The notes below the pieces were generated by a model, which had not been told where the DNA came from, ran no database searches, and saw only the letters and a program-made list of their open reading frames with translations. 64,000 nucleotides of DNA, from assembly GCA_021323735.1 (NCBI GenBank), contig JAJPKM010000035.1, positions 62,001 through 126,000 on the forward strand, written 5' to 3'. Source of the stretch: Gammaproteobacteria bacterium. GTDB taxonomy: Bacteria > Pseudomonadota > Gammaproteobacteria > Steroidobacterales > Steroidobacteraceae. A program made the position numbers and the translations under genes. Below are positions 63,124 to 64,000 of the stretch, piece by piece (position 1 is the stretch's first letter; each line of letters opens with the position of its first letter).

Positions 63124-64000
63124 TCCGCTGCAGGCTTTGTTCCGACAGCGTACCGGCGGCCTGCTGCAGCTTGATCACATCCAGCATGTAGTCATACCGG
63201 CTGTGCGAATAATCGGTTTGCGCCTGCACCCACTGCTGTCTCGATTGCAGTACGTCCACCGCGGTCCGCGTGCCCGCTTCGTAGCCCGATTCGGTCGCGC
63301 GCAAGGCAATCATGTTCGACTCGACCGCCCGATGCAGTGCCTTGACCCGCGATATCTCCGAGATCACGCCGAGATAGGCGTCGCGCGCATCGTGCTCGGT
63401 CTGCCGAGCCACCCGCTCCAGGCGTTCCTTGGCGGCCCGATGCTGGTAGACCGCCTGACGCACCTGCGATGAGACCAGACCGCCCGAGTAAATCGGAAAT
63501 GTCAGTTGAATGCCGATCGAGCGCTGACGCTGATCCAAAGTCGTACCGCCCGCCGGGCTGCCGTTGTCGAACACATCGACGCCATTGTTGGTGAGCTTAC
63601 CGGCGCTACCCACCAGATCGAGGGTCGGAAAATGGCCGCCTCGAGCGATCGAAGCATTCTCGCGGGCGATGTCCGCGGCCAGGCGGCTGGATACCAGCGA
63701 TAGATTCTGCTGCAGGGCCATTTCTACCCAGCGATCCTCGCTGACGGGGTCGGGGTTCGCCGTTTCGAAGGGTTCTACCGGACGCGCCAGCGAGTCGAAG
63801 GGATCGCCGATGATTTCCCGCAACAACTCCTGGGTGGAGGCCAAGGTACGTTTGGCGGCGATGACGGCGGCCGCGGTGCTGTCATGCGAGGCACGCGCCT
63901 CTTCCACATCGGTTACAGCGATGAGGCCGATTTGGTAGCGCGCCTCCGCCTGATCGAGCTGGCGGCTGACCGACACCAATGCAACTTGCTGCGCCTCCAG
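63050..64000 (-). CDS. tolC: TolC-family outer-membrane efflux protein, 5' end cut by window edge
   Basis: About 317 C-terminal residues are visible. Long alpha-helical hairpins (ALQQNLSLVSSRLAADIARE, RAAKERLERVARQTEHDARDA, VDVLQSRQQWVQAQTDYSHSRYDYMLDVIKL in pieces) and the strand IGIQLTFPIYSGGLVSSQVRQA match TolC. It forms the outer-membrane channel of efflux pumps and type I secretion. The frame continues past 64000 without a start. A Pro/Ala-rich tail ends the protein inside the waaA 3' end. Confidence 0.9.
   Translation of the reverse strand: MEAQQVALVSVSRQLDQAEARYQIGLIAVTDVEEARASHDSTAAAVIAAKRTLASTQELLREIIGDPFDSLARPVEPFETANPDPVSEDRWVEMALQQNLSLVSSRLAADIARENASIARGGHFPTLDLVGSAGKLTNNGVDVFDNGSPAGGTTLDQRQRSIGIQLTFPIYSGGLVSSQVRQAVYQHRAAKERLERVARQTEHDARDAYLGVISEISRVKALHRAVESNMIALRATESGYEAGTRTAVDVLQSRQQWVQAQTDYSHSRYDYMLDVIKLQQAAGTLSEQSLQRINVLLSDKPAPPPQADAPPAATAR

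Overview
This 64 kb window reads as chromosome from a GC-rich gammaproteobacterium, most likely in the Xanthomonadales/Nevskiales/Steroidobacter neighbourhood. That placement is inference from gene order (rhlB-trxA-rho, dusB-fis-purH-purD, aroQ-accB-accC-prmA, groESL next to a dsbD-type gene), from Kdo-type LPS genes, and from a CIRCE-controlled groESL operon. Genes are densely packed with many 4-nt stop/start overlaps. I see no tRNA, rRNA, CRISPR array or intact prophage.

Layout. 1-7 kb: the arginine decarboxylase gene (cut by the left edge), a TnpB-only IS200/IS605-type element inserted just upstream of it, a sulfurtransferase, a glutathione transferase and homospermidine synthase, so polyamine chemistry at both ends of the segment; then greB. 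7-18 kb: a TonB-dependent receptor between two strong terminators, a probable group II intron 5' fragment directly behind the second one, then a tightly coupled run of lemA, two TPM-domain genes, an L,D-transpeptidase, an M1 metallopeptidase, a 51-residue charged peptide and an isolated phage-type tail sheath gene. 18-30 kb: an acyltransferase-3/SGNH protein, a patatin/cNMP-domain protein, plsB, arfB, an MscS-type channel, a PHP exonuclease and cysQ.

30-38 kb: rhlB, trxA, rho (with a long disordered N-terminus), an NfeD/SPFH pair, an MFS exporter and a HipA-like kinase/DUF3037 pair. 38-49 kb: a long minus-strand housekeeping run: a short DsbD-like gene, tlpA, aroQ, accB, accC, prmA, a DUF3426 gene, dusB, fis, purH, purD and a PEP-mutase-like gene. 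49-64 kb: groES-groEL with a promoter and CIRCE, overlapping degenerate EAL and GGDEF genes, tam, glnE, dcp, and an LPS-core module (glycosyltransferase 9, kdkA, waaA) that runs into a TolC-type gene cut by the right edge.

The most interesting items are the lone tail sheath gene, the overlapping degenerate GGDEF/EAL pair that keeps an I-site, the HipA-like kinase/DUF3037 pair, the TnpB lacking the usual RuvC-II glutamate, a DsbD reduced to its periplasmic domain, the terminator-linked group II intron scar, and a possible coupled leader peptide in front of homospermidine synthase.
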